Below, one piece after another: positions 32,340 through 43,004 of a stretch of 64,000 nucleotides of DNA. Below the pieces are notes generated by a model. It was not told where the DNA came from, did no database searches, and worked only from the letters and a program-made list of their open reading frames with translations. The translations under genes were made by a program, and so were the position numbers. Each line of letters begins with the position of its first letter. Within the stretch, counting starts at the first letter, position 1. Location: NCBI GenBank assembly GCA_947044405.1, contig CAMRHE010000205.1:1612001-1676000 (forward strand), written 5' to 3'. This DNA comes from Leptodactylus fallax (taxonomy: Eukaryota; Chordata; Amphibia; Anura; Leptodactylidae).

Positions 32340-33137
32340 GGATATGACTTGGGGGGTGGCATTCTTTTCTTATTCGGCTGCTTACAATTATTGCAATAAG
32401 TAGCAGCCGATACTTTTTAATCACCTGTCCATGCTCCTGTGCAGGCCGGCTCCACTGCTGCCTCCAGGGTTCGCTGTAACTGACGACGAATGCCAGGATG
32501 CTGTACAATACATAGTGTGCTAGTGTCCATCAGCGTTGTGACGTAAGTGCAGCGCCACATAGAGGAGCCGGCCTGCACAGGAGCATGGACAGGGGACTAT
32601 AAAGTATTGGCTGTTACTTATTGCAATTAGAGATGAGCGAATTGAAGCTGCAGAAGTGGAATTCGATCCGAATTTCAGGAAATATTCAATTCACATGGAA
32701 TCCGGTTTTCCTGATGCTTCACGGTAACGAATATTTAGTAAGGACCTTTGTGACATCAGACGGTTACATGATATTCTCTAGTGATGTGATTGGGTAGGCG
32801 TGTCTTTACTTGTTAGCAGATCCTTCCACATGAATAAAAGTTGTCTGTGCTGGAGAGAGAGAGAGAGAGACATGACCGCGGCATCCAAGGGCTTCCGCCA
32901 TTTTGCCACCCACCCCGGCTCTCTGTAGCCTGGAAATAGCTGTTTATTCACCGCTAATTAATTCAGATCGAATAGAATCATATCGCAAAATTCGGCGAAG
33001 TTGCCGAATTGAATTTTTGAATACTTCACTCATCTCTAATTGCAACAGTACAATAAGTAGCGGCTGATTAGAAAAGTAAATACCACCTCCCATTTTATTC
33101 CAGGTCATCGCCTGAGGTCGCCTCATGGAAGGTGCAC
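32340..33137. repeat. Foldback structure interrupted by a hAT MITE
   Basis: Inverted arms: cacctgtccatgctcctgtg then caggccggctcc (32421-32452) pairs with ggagccggcctgcacaggag then catggacagg (32565-32597). The outer part tattcggctgctta near 32371 pairs with agcggctgattag near 33059. The hAT MITE 32628-33038 sits in the right arm. Confidence 0.7.
32628..33038. mobile_element. hAT-type MITE, copy 2
   Basis: 411 bp, the same length as copy 1 (723-1133) and very similar to it inside. It starts TAGAGATGAGCGAATTG and ends ttcactcatctcta. Flanks ATTGCAAT (32620-32627) and ATTGCAAC (33039-33046) are a 7/8 target duplication. Confidence 0.9.
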
Positions 33138-33138
33138 C

Positions 33139-33367
33139 CTTACACCATACAATCCATGCAAGAAGTTATGCAGAGTTCATATAACACAAAATGTATTATC
33201 GGGCGTAGAGGAGGGTAAGACATGAAAATAAAAAGAAAATACTGTAGAGGGAGGGGAGAATTGAGGAGGGGAACAGTTGTATGAGCAGATTTATTTATTT
33301 GTGTTAATGATATGAATTTTACAACTAATGTTATTTAGAAAAGGTTCTGTAGTGTAAAATAAGTTAC
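33139..33367. other. No gene recognised
   Basis: Short non-coding AT-rich spacer. A family B-like element begins at the TTAA at 33368. Confidence 0.4.
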
Positions 33368-33601
33368 TTAAAGAGGCTTTCCAGGCAAAATACTCGCCTT
33401 TCCCTGGTCCTCCATTCTGGTTTCAGGTCCCCTGTTCCATTCAGTGCCCACACTGGCTGGGCAGGCAGTGTAGCAGCTGAGGTGGCCGCTGAGGTCAATC
33501 ACTAGCTTCATATTACATGCTGGGTATCGGTAACATTAGTAGTGGTGTCCCCTGGTTCCTGAGGAGCTGAGGCCAGCGATTAGCAAACAGTTGTCAATTA
33601 A
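33368..33601. mobile_element. T2-like MITE fragment
   Basis: Begins TTAAAGAGGCTTTCCAGG and shares tttccctggtcctcca and gaggtcaatcac with the copy at 21280-21706. The right end is missing. It runs to the TTAA that opens the next family B element. Confidence 0.6.
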
Positions 33602-34121
33602 AGGGGTTGTCTGGGGTAACTGGAAATCCCTACATTAATCTAAACACCCTCCCCCTTCCTACTTTCTAAATAACATAATCAATCAAAAATGTATATCATG
33701 TGACTGCCCCAAGGATATTTGCTGGTTATCTGGTGACGATCCGTTTCCCCATTTCCGGAAATGGATCGTCACTACTACTCCACCCCCCCCCATTATACTT
33801 ACCATCCACGCTTCTTCCTGGGGGACGACTCTTTCTTTACTGATTCTGCAGACACGCCCTCTTCTCCAAGCACTGTTCTGCGCACTGCTGCCGATAATCC
33901 ACCTCTACTGCACAGCTTCCACACATGCACAGTAGAGGTGGATCATTGCTGCAGACCACAGAGCAGCATTGGAGAAGAGCGCGCGCCTGGAGAATCAGTA
34001 AAGGAGGAGGGGCCATCCTCCAGGAAGAAGCAATGGAAGGAAGAAAGGTAAGTATATAATGGGGTTGGGCTGAGTAGTTAGGGAAGGGCGTGATAGCTAG
34101 AGAGACAGGGAGGGGTGTACA
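33598..34121. mobile_element. T2-like MITE, left half, split by ERV B
   Basis: Begins TTAAAGGGGTTGTCTGGGG. The interior (gatccgtttccccatttccg; cattatacttacc) matches 58270-58680 in inverse. The right half, ending cctgaaaaacccctttaa, is at 41265-41465. Together they are a family B MITE into which ERV B inserted. Confidence 0.75.
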
Positions 34122-34576
34122 GGGAGAGTACAACACATTGCACCATCGGTAGTGCAATGATATTACAGTCTCAAAGACATACAGGGCTTGGTTCTCCTTT
34201 ATACAATAAAATCCCCATTTATGACATCATTCTAACTTCCTATTGGAGGAAGTTTAACATCAATCACTATTAACATTAGTATGATTCTCAAACAAAGGCT
34301 TACACATGAGCTCAGACAGATGTTTATCATCTCTGGGGCCTCTCTAAGGCCTGTCCACTATTTCAATAGTCAAAGATGACCTTTGACATCAGCTAATGGC
34401 TATTCCCACCTAAGGAATGTCTCACAGGATATAACATTTCTTAAACACATATGGGTACAATCACCAAGTATGAGAATATATGTATACATTAAAATACAAA
34501 AGTCTTAATATAATGTAATGATCTAATGTGATAATATGGCACTGAAAGTGGATATATATTTAATAATTTCTCTTCA
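34122..34576 (-). repeat. 3' LTR of ERV B (U5 end missing)
   Basis: About 455 bp aligning with the 5' LTR at roughly 96 percent identity by eye. On the minus strand it begins TGAAGAGAAATT right after the polypurine tract. It lacks the last ~79 bp of U5 present in the 5' LTR, so a small deletion took the U5 end and the target duplication. TATAAAGG on the minus strand (about 34196) is a candidate promoter TATA box. Confidence 0.88.
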
Positions 34577-34590
34577 TTCCCCCCTGTTGT
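34577..34590 (-). other. Polypurine tract of ERV B
   Basis: On the minus strand acaacaggggggaa lies directly before the LTR start TGAAGAG, the standard place for plus-strand priming. Confidence 0.8.
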
Positions 34591-34697
34591 TGGTACTCCC
34601 AACACATACAACTCACCCAAAATAAAAAATTAGTTGCTCACTCACACATCAGCTTAGTATATGATATTTTCTTCATGAAGAGTACATCTCACAATCT

Positions 34698-36166
34698 TTA
34701 ATTGTTAATATCTTCTGTGACAATGGGATTATATGCAAGCATCATGATGGCTTTAGAAAATAGTCTTTTGCAACATGAAAACAATAAGAGTCCAGCACAG
34801 CACAATAACAGTACCGGAGCACAGAGAAGCATCACAGCTTTAAATAAAAGCAAGGCCCAATTAGGAAATTTTAATATCCATCCTTTGAGCCAATCACCTG
34901 TAACTCCTGCTTCTTCGACCATTTGTTTCCTCAGTAAATGGAGGTGATCAATAGCCTTAGCAAGAGTCCAATTGTGCTCATCATCATTAGCTGGGATATA
35001 GGTACAACAAGAGTCTCCAATCACTGCACAGACTCCTCCTTGTGAGGCCAATATCATATCCACAGCATAGCGGTTCTGTACAGCTGTCAGTCTCAGACCC
35101 CTGAGCTCCTCCTTGACGGCATTCAAAGCCTCATCCGTAATATTAATAAAATTTAATAGTTCATACCTGTTTTTCTGTACCCATTTGGCATTTGCTGCAG
35201 CTTGTAATCCAGGGGTCAGCCAACTTGCAAAGAACATTTCTGCTGTTGAAAAGATTTTAAAATCATCTGGAACATCCTGCGGAGCAAAATATGGACTTCT
35301 CTTTGATCGGACATGCACACCTGGAACCCATGCATGCTTAGGGATTACCAACAAAAGATGAATTTGTCTTACCATTGAACACACGTGACCAGTCTCCAGG
35401 GAACCTGGTATATGCCATACTACCACATTGACAATATATGTCCAACAAGATTGCAGTTCCCAAACGCACATATTTTTCATATTTAATCAATTTACACCGA
35501 ATATTCTTCCCCAATTTTTGGCCTCTCCCATCATTATAGTAACAAACATCAAATTCCCTTTTCCTCATAACTGCAAGACCTTCCTCTTCTAGATCTTCAC
35601 TCCAAGTTAAGGATGTCACAAATTCTCCCCATACATCCTTACATTGGTCAACATCATCTACCAATCTAGCATTATTAGTGAAGTTCCAGAGAGTCTGGCC
35701 TGCACAAGCTAAACCTCGAGCATAAGGGAACCGCCCATTATTCTGAAAATGGTTACTTAGTACTAATAACATAGTTCTTTACCCACATGTTTCATTTTGT
35801 CACTTGAATCCATACACCTATAAATGGGAGTTTGAGAAGCTCCATATACAGACACTTTGACTGTATACCTTCACTACCTTCCTGATACTTAGTATGATTC
35901 ATTATGTACACTGCAGACTACATGTTTCATATGTCTATACCACTAATTCTCTTCAAAGTAATTACTAGTATTCAATTCAATACTAAATTACTAGGCTCTA
36001 TAATACTACATCTATATCTACTAACATACCTGACTCTACCTGCTTTTGTTTCTGAGCCTAAATATGTCACACATCCATTAATATAGGAAATACTACAGAT
36101 CAGTAATAAAAACAATAATAATCCAATTGTAACTATAAAAATGTAAACTTTAAAATTGTCCATCAT
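34698..36166 (-). pseudogene. env: ERV B envelope gene (env), broken
   Basis: Starts at ATG 36166, overlapping the end of pol, with a hydrophobic leader (IFIVTIGLLLFLLLICSI). That frame stops near 35972; more surface-subunit sequence lies in another frame at 35772-35338. A further frame (35480-34698) has a furin-like RSKR, heptad-type helices, a CX6CC motif in the immunosuppressive-like segment (GGVCAVIGDSCC), then a membrane anchor (LLFKAVMLLCAPVLLLCC) and short cytoplasmic tail. CX6CC marks the gamma-type transmembrane subunit covalently bound to the surface subunit. At least two frame changes separate the pieces. No fusion or receptor-binding function is likely to remain. Confidence 0.85.
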
Positions 36167-37345
36167 GTAGCCGTGTATGGGGGCGATCCTCCTGCATTGT
36201 CTGGAACCTTTCTGCAGTGGGTGAGATGAATCCATGCTGATTAACAGCGGTTGGTGTTGCAAAGATCACTTCAAAAGGCCCTAGAAACTTTGGTTGTTTC
36301 CACCCACTCTTCTGGTTTCGGATGTACACTTTATCACCTGGATACAATGGTAGGGGTCCTTCTACTTTGGACTGCGTTTTACCAGTCACCTGTTGGAAAC
36401 AAAATTTAGTAGCTTTGGTTAATTCCTTCAAATAAATTTGAATTTCATCCACTATTCGATTATCATCTCCTTTCCCTCTCACCCAAGTCAATTGAGGGGA
36501 CATCATAGGTCTACCTGTAACTAATTCATGTGGTGTAAGATGATGATCCCGCTCCCTGACATTTCTCAGGGACATGAGGGTCAATGGCAAGCAATTTAAC
36601 CAGTTTTTCCCTGTGGTCTTGCACAATTTACCTAACCTAGCTTTTATTAACCCCTTCATTTTTTCCACCAATCCATTGGATTGAGGATGGTAAGAACTAG
36701 TTAATTTTTGTTTTATTCCCAATTGCTTGCACACTTCTGTCATTACTTCATTTGCAAAATAGGGTCCATTGTCTGACCTCAAAATCGAACAATTCCAAAC
36801 CTAGAGAACACTTCCCTCATTAAGAGTCTGGAAACTGATTTTGCATCTGTTTTTACACATGGAAAAGCCTCAATCCATCGAGAATACGGGCATACTACTA
36901 CAAGTATATACCGATATGTTTGTATTCTCTCTCCCATGTCTATAAAATCCATATGCAAATGTTGAAATGGTCCAATAGGTTTAGGAATTTGCGACCGAGA
37001 AATCCTTTCTGTAGAGTGTCATGAATATGTTTGAAAAATGTTACATTGATGCAAATAGAATGAAATTTTAGCAATCAAATCTGGAACATACCAAGTGTCT
37101 GAAACAACCCTGTACATTGAATTTTTACTTTCATGTGCAGGCAGACGTAATTTTGGCAATAAAAACTTCAATACACTGTCTGGTAAGATTGCTTTAAGAC
37201 TCATAACTCTCCATACACCAGTTGTTTTATCTATCTGTCCTACTCTTTCCTTCCATTTTTCCTTTTCATCCACCGGTGCTGAATCCTGCGCCTCTATCAA
37301 CATCTGGATAGACAAATCTTTATCAGAATCAGATTTCAATGGCAT
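36150..37345 (-). pseudogene. pol: ERV B integrase part of pol, broken
   Basis: 37345-37019 is the end of RNase H linker and the N-terminal domain region. 37018-36783, in another frame, holds the first catalytic Asp region (DFIDMGER; YSRWIEAFPC). 36782-36150 has the second Asp (RSDNGPYF) and the Glu (SNGLVEKMKGL), then a C-terminal domain (PLPLYPGDKVYIRNQ; KFLGPFEVIFATPTAV). Stops at 37019 and near 36783 interrupt it. The end overlaps the env start. Confidence 0.88.
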
Positions 37346-37780
37346 TTACAACACTATGGGATATGGTGTTACCATGTAAGCTGCCTCCTTTGCTGCTTCA
37401 TCGGCTAATATATTAGCTCTAGATACAATATCTCTCCCCCCTGTATGTGCAGCGCACTTAACCACTGCTAGAGCAGTTGGCAATCTGACAGCTTGTGCCA
37501 ATTGTTTAATCAAAGGCGCATGCAAGACAGGAGATCCTTCAGATTTGACAAATCCACGTCTTTCCCATTTCTGAATACCCGAAAGTAATGAGGTTGCAAC
37601 ATAGGCAGAGTCAGTGTACAGAGTCAGGGTCTGCTTGGAATACATGTGTAATGCCATCAATGCAGCTATCAACTCAGCTGCTTGGGCAGAGTAGGTAGAA
37701 GGCAAAGCCCACTGTCCTACTACAACTGGCTCATCATTTTGAAGAGACACTACAGCACATCCAGTAAAACGCAGTGTCTG
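37346..37780 (-). pseudogene. pol: ERV B RNase H domain of pol
   Basis: Contains the acidic catalytic positions in AELIAALMAL, LYTDSAYVATSLL and NILADEAAKEAA, and the His of CAAHTGGRD. This is a retroviral-type RNase H with the basic helix region (WERRGFVKSEG). The domain reads open over about 130 codons but is out of frame with its neighbours. Confidence 0.88.
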
Positions 37781-37783
37781 GAT

Positions 37784-38300
37784 TCACATATGAAGACCCA
37801 TCAATGTACACATGACAACTGTCAGGAATGGGGTGCAAATTGCAACCAGTGCAATTTGTGGGAGAGGTTGAGGACGCTCATGCACTTCATCACCAGGATG
37901 TACTGGTTGAGCAATAAAGGCAGCTGGATTTACAGTATGAAAACGGACAATAGTACTTTGACTTCTCCAGCATAGCATAAACTGCATGTTCAACAAACAG
38001 AACAGTAGGAGATCCCAGTGTGATTTGAAGACTTTTCTCAACTGCAAATGCAGCAGCTGCTAGAGACTGTTCACACGGAAAGTGCCCCTGCAAAACAGGA
38101 TCCAGCGAGGAACTGTAATATGCCAACGGCTTGTGGCCAATAGAAGTCCTCTGAGTGAGAACTGCTGACATATAACCATCCTTAACATTAGAAAATAAAT
38201 AAAACATTTTCCCATAGTCAGGAATGGTTAAGGCTGGAGCTTTAGTTATAGTCTGTTTCAACTCTTCAAATTTTTGCTCCAGCTCAGTAGTCATACAATT
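37784..38300 (-). pseudogene. pol: ERV B reverse transcriptase C-terminal (thumb/connection) remnant
   Basis: FEELKQTITKAPALTIPDYG, then LAYYSSSLDPV, then LAAAAFAVEKS are typical of the connection domain between RT and RNase H. The fingers and palm with YXDD are absent. The frame begins right after gag, so one deletion removed nucleocapsid, protease and most of RT. Confidence 0.85.
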
Positions 38301-38330
38301 GGGGCATTTCCAGATGAAGTTTTCTGTAAC

Positions 38331-39781
38331 AATTTAGACACCACTTGTCTATCCTTCTCCCCTTCCACTATCTGCCTCCAGAAATATACTATGTGGGCCT
38401 GAATTTCAGACCAAGGTTTACTCTCAAGTGCAACTATCTGATTCAATTTCTTTGCAACTCTACAGGTAACCCTTTAATAACCGTCTGGTAAAATAACACA
38501 TGTCCCCCTCCTGTCTCATCCCATTCTTGTCCTACCTCCTCTCTCCATTTTTTCTGCAACTTCTCAATATATACAATAGGATCCTCATCTTTACCCATAG
38601 TACTAGCTGTAATTTTACCAAAGTCTCTCCTATCTGGATACATATCTCTTAATCCTTTCCAAATTATGGTACGATAAGGGTTAAACAAAGCCCCATCGTA
38701 TGCATCCTCTCTAGTTGTTACCCGCTCATGCCCAATTGCTGATTTAAAAATCTGGTTAGTCTTCTCTCCTATGATGTCAGCTAACAAGGCTTTAATATCC
38801 CCAAGCGCTAAAGTCTGACCTGAGGTTTTCTGCTCAAGTTCATAAATCCATTTGCTGGCTACTGCGGACAAGGAGGGTAAACTACGTTTTAAATTCTCAT
38901 TATCAATATGTGGCCATGGGCGATATTTAAGAGTACGTCGATTCGCTCGTAAAACTGGAAAAGAGCCAGCAATTGGTTTATGTTAATATTTTTCTCATAC
39001 ACTCATACACTTCTTCATATACTGGAAATCCCATCCAGGGTCACCTCATCTCTCATATGTCTTTAGCTGCTTGTATTTTATCGCATGCAAAAGATCCTTC
39101 CCTAGGCCATGTATGTGGAAACTGAGATCCTAACTTTTCAATCCATCCAGCAAGATTATCCCAGAATGGATTAGAATAATATTCGCCTTCTTTTGCAGCC
39201 ACAATTTGCCTCCGGGCCTGACTAACAGCTACAACCATTAACTCTTTAGCATCCAAGCCCCTCTCCTCCTCCTCTGACGCTGCCTCAGATATCTGTTCTC
39301 CTTCACCCCCCTGTTGTACAAGAAGGGTCAGAGATGTCATAAGGAAGGAGAACTGGGGGGGTGGGGTGTCTGATGATTCAACAAATCTTGAAGTCTGCTT
39401 AACCCTTGATTTCCCCTGACTAGAAATAGTAACTGGCTTAGCTTCTCTGCCATCTGTAAATATCCCTTCACCAAGCAACCTGGACAATTGCTTCACTGTA
39501 GTTGGAGGCTGTGCTAAAGACACTAAGCCAGCTACATTAACCCATACATTTTCCCCACCATCATCCAAATTAGGCTGTTCATCACAGCTTGTATCTTCCT
39601 CTGAGCTAAAAGTAGCCTCATTATATGTATGTAAATGATTTAGCTTAATCTTAGAAAAACTTCCTGTTTCTGGCCAAGAAACAGTAAGCGATGAAGTTTA
39701 TTCACTTCACTTTTTACACCATTTCTCCAACTCTTTATCATCAGGATACTCCTGAATCATCAATAATAATGGACTAGGCAT
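38331..39781 (-). pseudogene. gag: ERV B gag, broken
   Basis: ATG at 39781 (MPSPLLLMIQEYPDDKELEK) is followed at once by stops. 39568-39053 encodes a matrix/linker region with PPPQFSF and an acidic EEEE stretch. After another frame change, 38960-38443 encodes capsid (PVLRANRRTLKYRPWPHI; then FNPYRTIIWKGLRDMYPDRR; then YIEKLQKKWREEVG) resembling retroviral CA helices. The nucleocapsid is lost at the deletion near 38310-38330, where only a possible first Cys of a zinc knuckle remains. Confidence 0.75.
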
Positions 39782-40721
39782 GATGTAAGATTATTGTAAC
39801 AATCACACCCACAACAATTAGTATTATGACCCTAATGGAGGTGCAACTCAAGGTCACAGACACTCCAGCGGAGCTCAGTGCAATGCCCCGACAGGCACCG
39901 ATCCTAGTAATACGGCACCAGTTAGTGTTACAATTAGTATTTGTCACTCCACTTACCGTTCTCAGGGTAAAGTCTTATGACACCACTCACTACGCAGCAA
40001 GTGTCCCCTTGCCTTAACGCAAGCTGAAGTGACAACGCTTTGGCGTGAGCTCTACTCCTCCACAGTGCTCACAGTAAGGCTATTTAGCGCCACACCTAGG
40101 TGTGTCTGCTTACCAAAACGTGGAGTTTCAGCTTCTCAGCGTATACAGTGAAATGATTAGTACAATGACAAGACAAGACAATTAACAAATAATACAAGAC
40201 AGATCGATCACTTATCACATCTCTATCATCTCTATCACCTACAGGCCTTTTGAACCAGGTAAATAATACCATAGCCAGCAGTGACGCAAACCTGAACTGC
40301 GGCCTCTTCCTATTTTGATCCAGAACCAAATTTGGTCTGCAATCAATAGGGCATCTCTATCTTTTATCTCTGATCCTTAGAACAGGGTACCCAGCCAGCC
40401 AGTGCAGCAAACCTGAAGCTGTGACTCCTCTCATCTCTTCAACATTATTCGACTACTCATCTCTTCAACTACTCATCTCTTCAATTACTTATTCTCAACT
40501 ATCTCTTCAATTACTTAGTTAAAACATTATACTTCTTGGAAGTGGTATCAAATTTACCCAAACTAACCCCCCACTCACCGATCTGTGGTGGCCACAGGAA
40601 AAACAGTGCGGACAGACTTTAGCAAAGCAAGGTGTCTGCTTACCTATTAAGTTGCGCAGGCCTGCACTGCAGAGATTTTCCTGATGGTCATGCTGCCAGC
40701 AAGTGGGCTTGAGTCTTGGGC
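39782..40721 (-). other. ERV B untranslated leader
   Basis: About 940 bp between primer site and gag start. It contains two related segments (gcagtgacgcaaacctgaac and gccagtgcagcaaacctgaa). A splice donor and packaging signal are expected here but were not identified. Confidence 0.6.
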
Positions 40722-40739
40722 ATCACGTCGGGGTCTCCA
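40722..40739 (-). other. Primer-binding site of ERV B, tRNA-Trp type
   Basis: On the minus strand TGGAGACCCCGACGTGAT lies three bases after the LTR end. It differs by one base from the tRNA-Trp primer site known from avian alpharetroviruses. Confidence 0.85.
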
Positions 40740-40742
40740 AAA

Positions 40743-41264
40743 TGTTGTAGGAAAATACCACTTCAGACCTCAAATCTTCAAGAAGTATAATTCGTTATTC
40801 ACCTTGAGGTGGGAAAGTACAACACATTGCACCATCGGCAGTGCAACGATATTACAGTCTCAAAGACATACAGGGCTTGGTTCTCCTTTATACAGTAAAA
40901 TCCCCATTTATGACATCATTCTAACTTCCTATTGGAGGAAGTTTAACATCAATCACTATTAACATTATATGATTCTCACACAAAGGCTTACACATGAGCT
41001 CAAACAGATGTTTATCATCTCTGGGGCCTCTCTAAGGCCTGTCCACTATTTCAATAGTTAAAGATGACCTTTGACATCAGCTAATGGCTATCCCCACCTA
41101 AGGAATGTCTCACAGGATATAACATTTCTTAAACACATATGGGTACATTCACCAAGTATGAGAATATATGTATACATTAGAACACAAAAGACTTCATTAC
41201 ATTATATTATCTAATGTGATAATATGGCACTGCAAGTGGATATATATTTAATAATTTCTCTTCA
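40743..41264 (-). repeat. 5' LTR of ERV B
   Basis: 522 bp with TG...CA ends on the minus strand (TGAAGAG ... CTACAACA). It is complete and therefore defines the U5 end missing from the 3' copy. Confidence 0.9.
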
Positions 41265-41465
41265 GGAGGAAGGAGGGGGGGAGTGAGATGAGATGGTTAG
41301 TGTGGAAGTTACATAGCAGGAAGCTGAACCATGTAAACAAATGCAGGAGATACCAGGAGCTCCCAGAGACACCCAGAAATCACTCAAAACACAGATAAAG
41401 GTCTATGGGTGCATTTATTAACACATTTTTTTAAAAAACATTTTTTGCCTGAAAAACCCCTTTAA
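41265..41465. mobile_element. T2-like MITE, right half, split by ERV B
   Basis: Shares catgtaaacaaatgcaggag and cagaaatcactcaaaacaca with other family B members and ends aaaacccctttaa with TTAA at 41462-41465. It completes the left half at 33598-34121. Confidence 0.75.
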
Positions 41466-41839
41466 GCAGCTTCAATTCTGGATAGATGTCCAACCGCTCA
41501 GAACACCACTGATCAGGAGAATGGGGGAATTTAGTTCCCTGTTCTGAAGAAGTAGAGGATTCCCTTAAAATTGGAATACCCCTTTAACTTGAATTTGATA
41601 ACCTGCTTTATCATATCACACAACAAAAGCATTACAATTTCATTGAAAAGTGATGTTAATTTTTGTGCAACTGTTTGCTTAAAGTATGTGCCAAGTAAAA
41701 GGGGTTCTCCCATCTCCCTCTCTCAGCAGCCTTGCCTGCTATCTCTTCTTCTCACTTCCTGTATTCTGCAACAAACTTGTGGGTGGATTTTCACTGTTTG
41801 ATGGACAGAACGCTATGAAATACCTCACTAGATATAGAC

Positions 41840-42798
41840 CAGGGGCGTAAATACCGGGGTAGCAGCGGTAGCGGCTGCCACAGGGCCCGGAACATTAAGG
41901 GGCCCGGAGCCCTGTGGCAACCGCTACCGTGAACCCCACAAACACTGCTATCATTATACTCTGGGGTCTTATCAGACCCCTGAGTATAACAATCGTGGGC
42001 CCAGTGGAGGTGAGCGAACATAAAAAACAATGTTACTTACCTCTCCTATGCCCCGCATGCTTCGGCCTGTTTGGTGACGTCCCAGATGTCAGCTGACATC
42101 ATTATGCATTGTGATGCTGGCTTGGATCAAGCGAGATCTGGTCCAACATTGAAGACGGCCGAAGTAGCGCACACGGGAGTTCACTGGAGCCAGGGAGAGG
42201 TAAGTAGCATTGTTTTTTATGTTTGTATCCTCCCCTGGGTCTCCAATCATTATACTCTGGGGTCTGAAAAGACCCCAGAGTATAATAATCGTTCATGGGT
42301 GGTCCACTATGGGGCATAATACTGTGTGCAGGGGCCACTATGGGGCATAATACTGTGTGCAGGGGCCACTATGGGGCATAATACTGTGTGCAGGGGCCAC
42401 TATGGGGCATAATACTGTGTGCAGGGGCCACTATGGGGCATAATACTCTGTGCAGGGGCCACTATGGGGCATAATACTGTGTGCAGGGACCACTATGCTG
42501 CATAATACTGTGTACAAGGGCCACTATGCTGCATAATACTGTGTACAGGGGCCACTATGGGGCATAATATTGTGTGCAGGGGCCACTATGTGGCATAATA
42601 CTGTGTGCAGGGGCCACGATGGGGCATAATACTGTGTGCAGGGGCCACTAAGGCGTATAATAGTGTGCGCAGGAATGCGGTTTGTGCGGGGGGGGTTGGA
42701 GTAGGCGGTCCGGGGGGGTTGGGAGTGGCGGTTCAGGGGGGGGGGGGGGCATGTCAAATGTTCGCCTTGGGGCCCAGCCATTCCTAGTTACGCCACTG
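41840..42798. mobile_element. hAT-type non-autonomous element with minisatellite
   Basis: 959 bp. It starts CAGGGGCGTAAATACC and ends TAGTTACGCCACTG (inverted). It is flanked by a perfect 8-bp duplication, ATATAGAC, at 41832-41839 and 42799-42806. It contains a palindrome (attatactctggggtct) and a 31-bp array. The copy at 56299-56909 is a close relative. Confidence 0.92.
42300..42662. repeat. 31-bp tandem array, about twelve copies
   Basis: Unit: gggccactatggggcataat followed by actgtgtgcag. Copies are nearly identical in the first half and more diverged at the right. It is internal to the hAT element; the 56.3-kb relative has only a few copies. Confidence 0.95.
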
Positions 42799-42977
42799 AT
42801 ATAGACATTGAATTTTCCATGAGAGATTTTTTATTGTCATTACTAGAAACCTATAATAATGCAGATAAAATAATATGCATAGTAAATACATATCACATTA
42901 TAGAAGTTTGGAGAGAAAATAAACTTATACACGCTGCCAGGACTGACAATGGACTTGCAGTAAACTCAATGTTATCT

Positions 42978-43004
42978 CTATTATTATTATTATTATTATT
43001 ATTA
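42978..43004. repeat. (ATT)n microsatellite
   Basis: Nine or so ATT units followed by tgtttatatagcaccattaa, a junction that suggests a retroposed tail, though no element is named. Confidence 0.85.

Larger units (their letters stand above)
34122..41264 (-). mobile_element. Endogenous retrovirus B (minus strand), internally deleted
   Basis: Two LTRs flank gag, pol and env remnants on the minus strand: 5' LTR 40743-41264, primer site 40722-40739, gag 39781-38331, pol 38294-36150, env 36166-34698, polypurine tract 34577-34590, 3' LTR 34122-34576. All genes carry stops, frameshifts or deletions. The tRNA-Trp-type primer site with a CX6CC transmembrane subunit suggests an alpha/gamma-like simple retrovirus; a tree is needed. 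It is a decayed fossil copy, incapable of replication. Confidence 0.9.

Noticed and set aside
32020..32400. Pro/Phe- and Gly/Lys-rich open frames on both strands
   Set aside because: Produced by the ~30-bp tandem repeat; no start context or homology.
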